The notes under the pieces were generated by a model that saw only the letters and a list, made by a program, of their open reading frames with translations, made no database searches and had not been told where the DNA came from. A program made the translations under genes and the position numbers. 5,668 nucleotides of DNA from Rhodospirillaceae bacterium (lineage in GTDB: Bacteria; Pseudomonadota; Alphaproteobacteria; CADEGL01). The DNA lies in the NCBI GenBank assembly GCA_018699755.1, contig JABIRQ010000170.1, positions 1-5,668 of the forward strand, read 5' to 3'. Shown here piece by piece: positions 4,551 to 5,668 of this stretch (position 1 is the stretch's first letter; each line of letters opens with the position of its first letter).

Positions 4551-5668
4551 CCGCTGGTTACCGGCAGTTCCGCTGGCGCTTCCCGGGTCAGGTAGTCGGA
4601 ACCGTTGCCGGTCACGACCACGACCTCCTCGACCTGGTAGCAACCGTATTCGTTGAAGGTCTTGGGCTCGAGATGGATGATCATCCCCGGCTCCAGCTCC
4701 GTGTCGTCCTTGTCCCAGACCGAGGGCGGCTCGAGCATCTGAATGCCGGAGCCGTGGCCGAGCCGGCCGAAGCGGGCGAAGTCCTCGGGGATGCCGAGCT
4801 CCGTCGCCACGGTCTTCCAGACCTCGACGATCTCGGAGACCGGCAGGCCGGGGCGAATGGCGGCCACCATACGCTGGGTCAGCTCGTGGTTCTTCCGGTA
4901 GGTCTCGCGCTGGACCTCGTTGGCTTCGTCGACGGCGGCGACCCTGTTCACGTCCGACCAATAGCCGTGATAGGTGCAGCCCGCGTCGATCCAGACGATA
5001 TCGCCGGTCTCGACCTTGCGCTCCGTCGGTTCCTGAGAGAAGCGGAAGTCCCCGCGCCCCGAGGTGCAGGGCAGCCAGCCGACATGATGCGCACCCAGCT
5101 CGATCATCGCGACATGCATGCGCCGCTGGATTTCGATCTCGCTCATGCCGGCCCGCGTCTCCTGCCAGCAGCGGTCGAAAGCCTCGCAGGCGATTTCCAT
5201 GGCCTTGCGCTTGTAGGCCGTCTCCGCCGGCGACTTGAACAGGCGGAGCGCCCAGAGGGTCGGTGCGCCGTCGACGAAGGCCACCTTGGGCAACGCCGCC
5301 TTCAGCGCCTCGAAATTGGTCAGGGGCATCCCGAGGCGCATCTCCTCGCCATAGTCGACCCCGATCCGCCCCGCCTCCAGGCCGTTCTCGCGGATCGCCT
5401 CGACCAGAAGATCGACGGCCGCATCAGCGAAGCCGACATAGGGCCGATAATCCTCGATCCACGAGGTGTTCTCGAAAGTCGCCGCCTCGCTCGACGCGGC
5501 AATCGCCAGAGGTGCGCGATCGGCGAAGATCAGGGCCAGGAACGGCCGCGCGTTGCCGACCCAGAACTGGCTGCGATGGCCGGTGAAGTAACGGTAATTC
5601 GGCTCGCTGGTGACCAGCAGCGCGTCAAGCCCGTCCTCGGCCATCCGCGCCCGGGCTTTTTCGTAACG
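4544..5668 (-). CDS. M24 family metallopeptidase, Xaa-Pro dipeptidase-like (5'-partial)
   Basis: The visible 374 residues have the creatinase-type N-terminal domain (GLDALLVTSEPNYRYFTG near the start) and the pita-bread catalytic domain. Counting from the Met at 5644, the five M24 metal ligands are all recognisable: Asp220 (WIDAGC), Asp231 (WSDVNR), His297 (GHGSG), Glu326 (IHLEPK) and Glu339 (QVEEVVVVT). Family members cleave Xaa-Pro peptides, or less often act on other small substrates such as creatine. The substrate here is unknown. The frame continues past the Met at 5644 to the window edge as RYEKARAR, which resembles the usual start helix of the family. The true start is therefore probably outside the window, with roughly 20 residues missing. 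There is no secretion signal in the visible part. It converges on the ypeA-like gene. Confidence 0.9.
   Translation of the reverse strand, partial: RYEKARARMAEDGLDALLVTSEPNYRYFTGHRSQFWVGNARPFLALIFADRAPLAIAASSEAATFENTSWIEDYRPYVGFADAAVDLLVEAIRENGLEAGRIGVDYGEEMRLGMPLTNFEALKAALPKVAFVDGAPTLWALRLFKSPAETAYKRKAMEIACEAFDRCWQETRAGMSEIEIQRRMHVAMIELGAHHVGWLPCTSGRGDFRFSQEPTERKVETGDIVWIDAGCTYHGYWSDVNRVAAVDEANEVQRETYRKNHELTQRMVAAIRPGLPVSEIVEVWKTVATELGIPEDFARFGRLGHGSGIQMLEPPSVWDKDDTELEPGMIIHLEPKTFNEYGCYQVEEVVVVTGNGSDYLTREAPAELPVTSGS

Overview
The window is GC-rich bacterial DNA with dense gene packing and codons that mostly end in G or C. Protein similarities recalled from memory point to an alphaproteobacterium, perhaps Rhodospirillales-like. 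The clearest pointer is the cysteine synthase, which has the EGTAGNTG loop and about 345 residues typical of alphaproteobacterial CysK. The taxonomic call is inference, because there is no rRNA or other marker gene.

Layout from left to right. (1) The 3' part of a NudF-type ADP-ribose pyrophosphatase runs rightward off the left edge; its first ~45 bases look as if they are coded in another frame. (2) Converging on it is a leftward gene for an iron-sulfur flavoprotein of the coenzyme F420 hydrogenase/dehydrogenase beta subunit (FrhB) family. (3) A 288-bp divergent intergenic region, 1850-2137, holds a 9-bp GC tandem repeat, an AT-rich island and several inverted repeats. It must contain the promoters for both flanking genes. 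(4) A rightward, closely spaced cluster follows: cysteine synthase (cysK), 3-mercaptopyruvate sulfurtransferase (sseA) and a YpeA-like GNAT acetyltransferase, probably one operon. (5) Converging on that cluster is a leftward M24 (Xaa-Pro dipeptidase-like) metallopeptidase gene whose start lies beyond the right edge.

The central theme is sulfur and cysteine metabolism. CysK makes cysteine from an activated serine and sulfide. SseA takes sulfur from 3-mercaptopyruvate, the transamination product of cysteine, onto a cysteine persulfide. The GNAT, FrhB-like, NudF and M24 proteins have no demonstrated link to that pathway beyond position. I see no mobile element, CRISPR array, tRNA, rRNA or obvious novel multi-gene system. 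The observations most worth checking are the frame change at the start of nudF, the FrhB-family enzyme with no F420 genes in view, and the structured divergent intergenic region.
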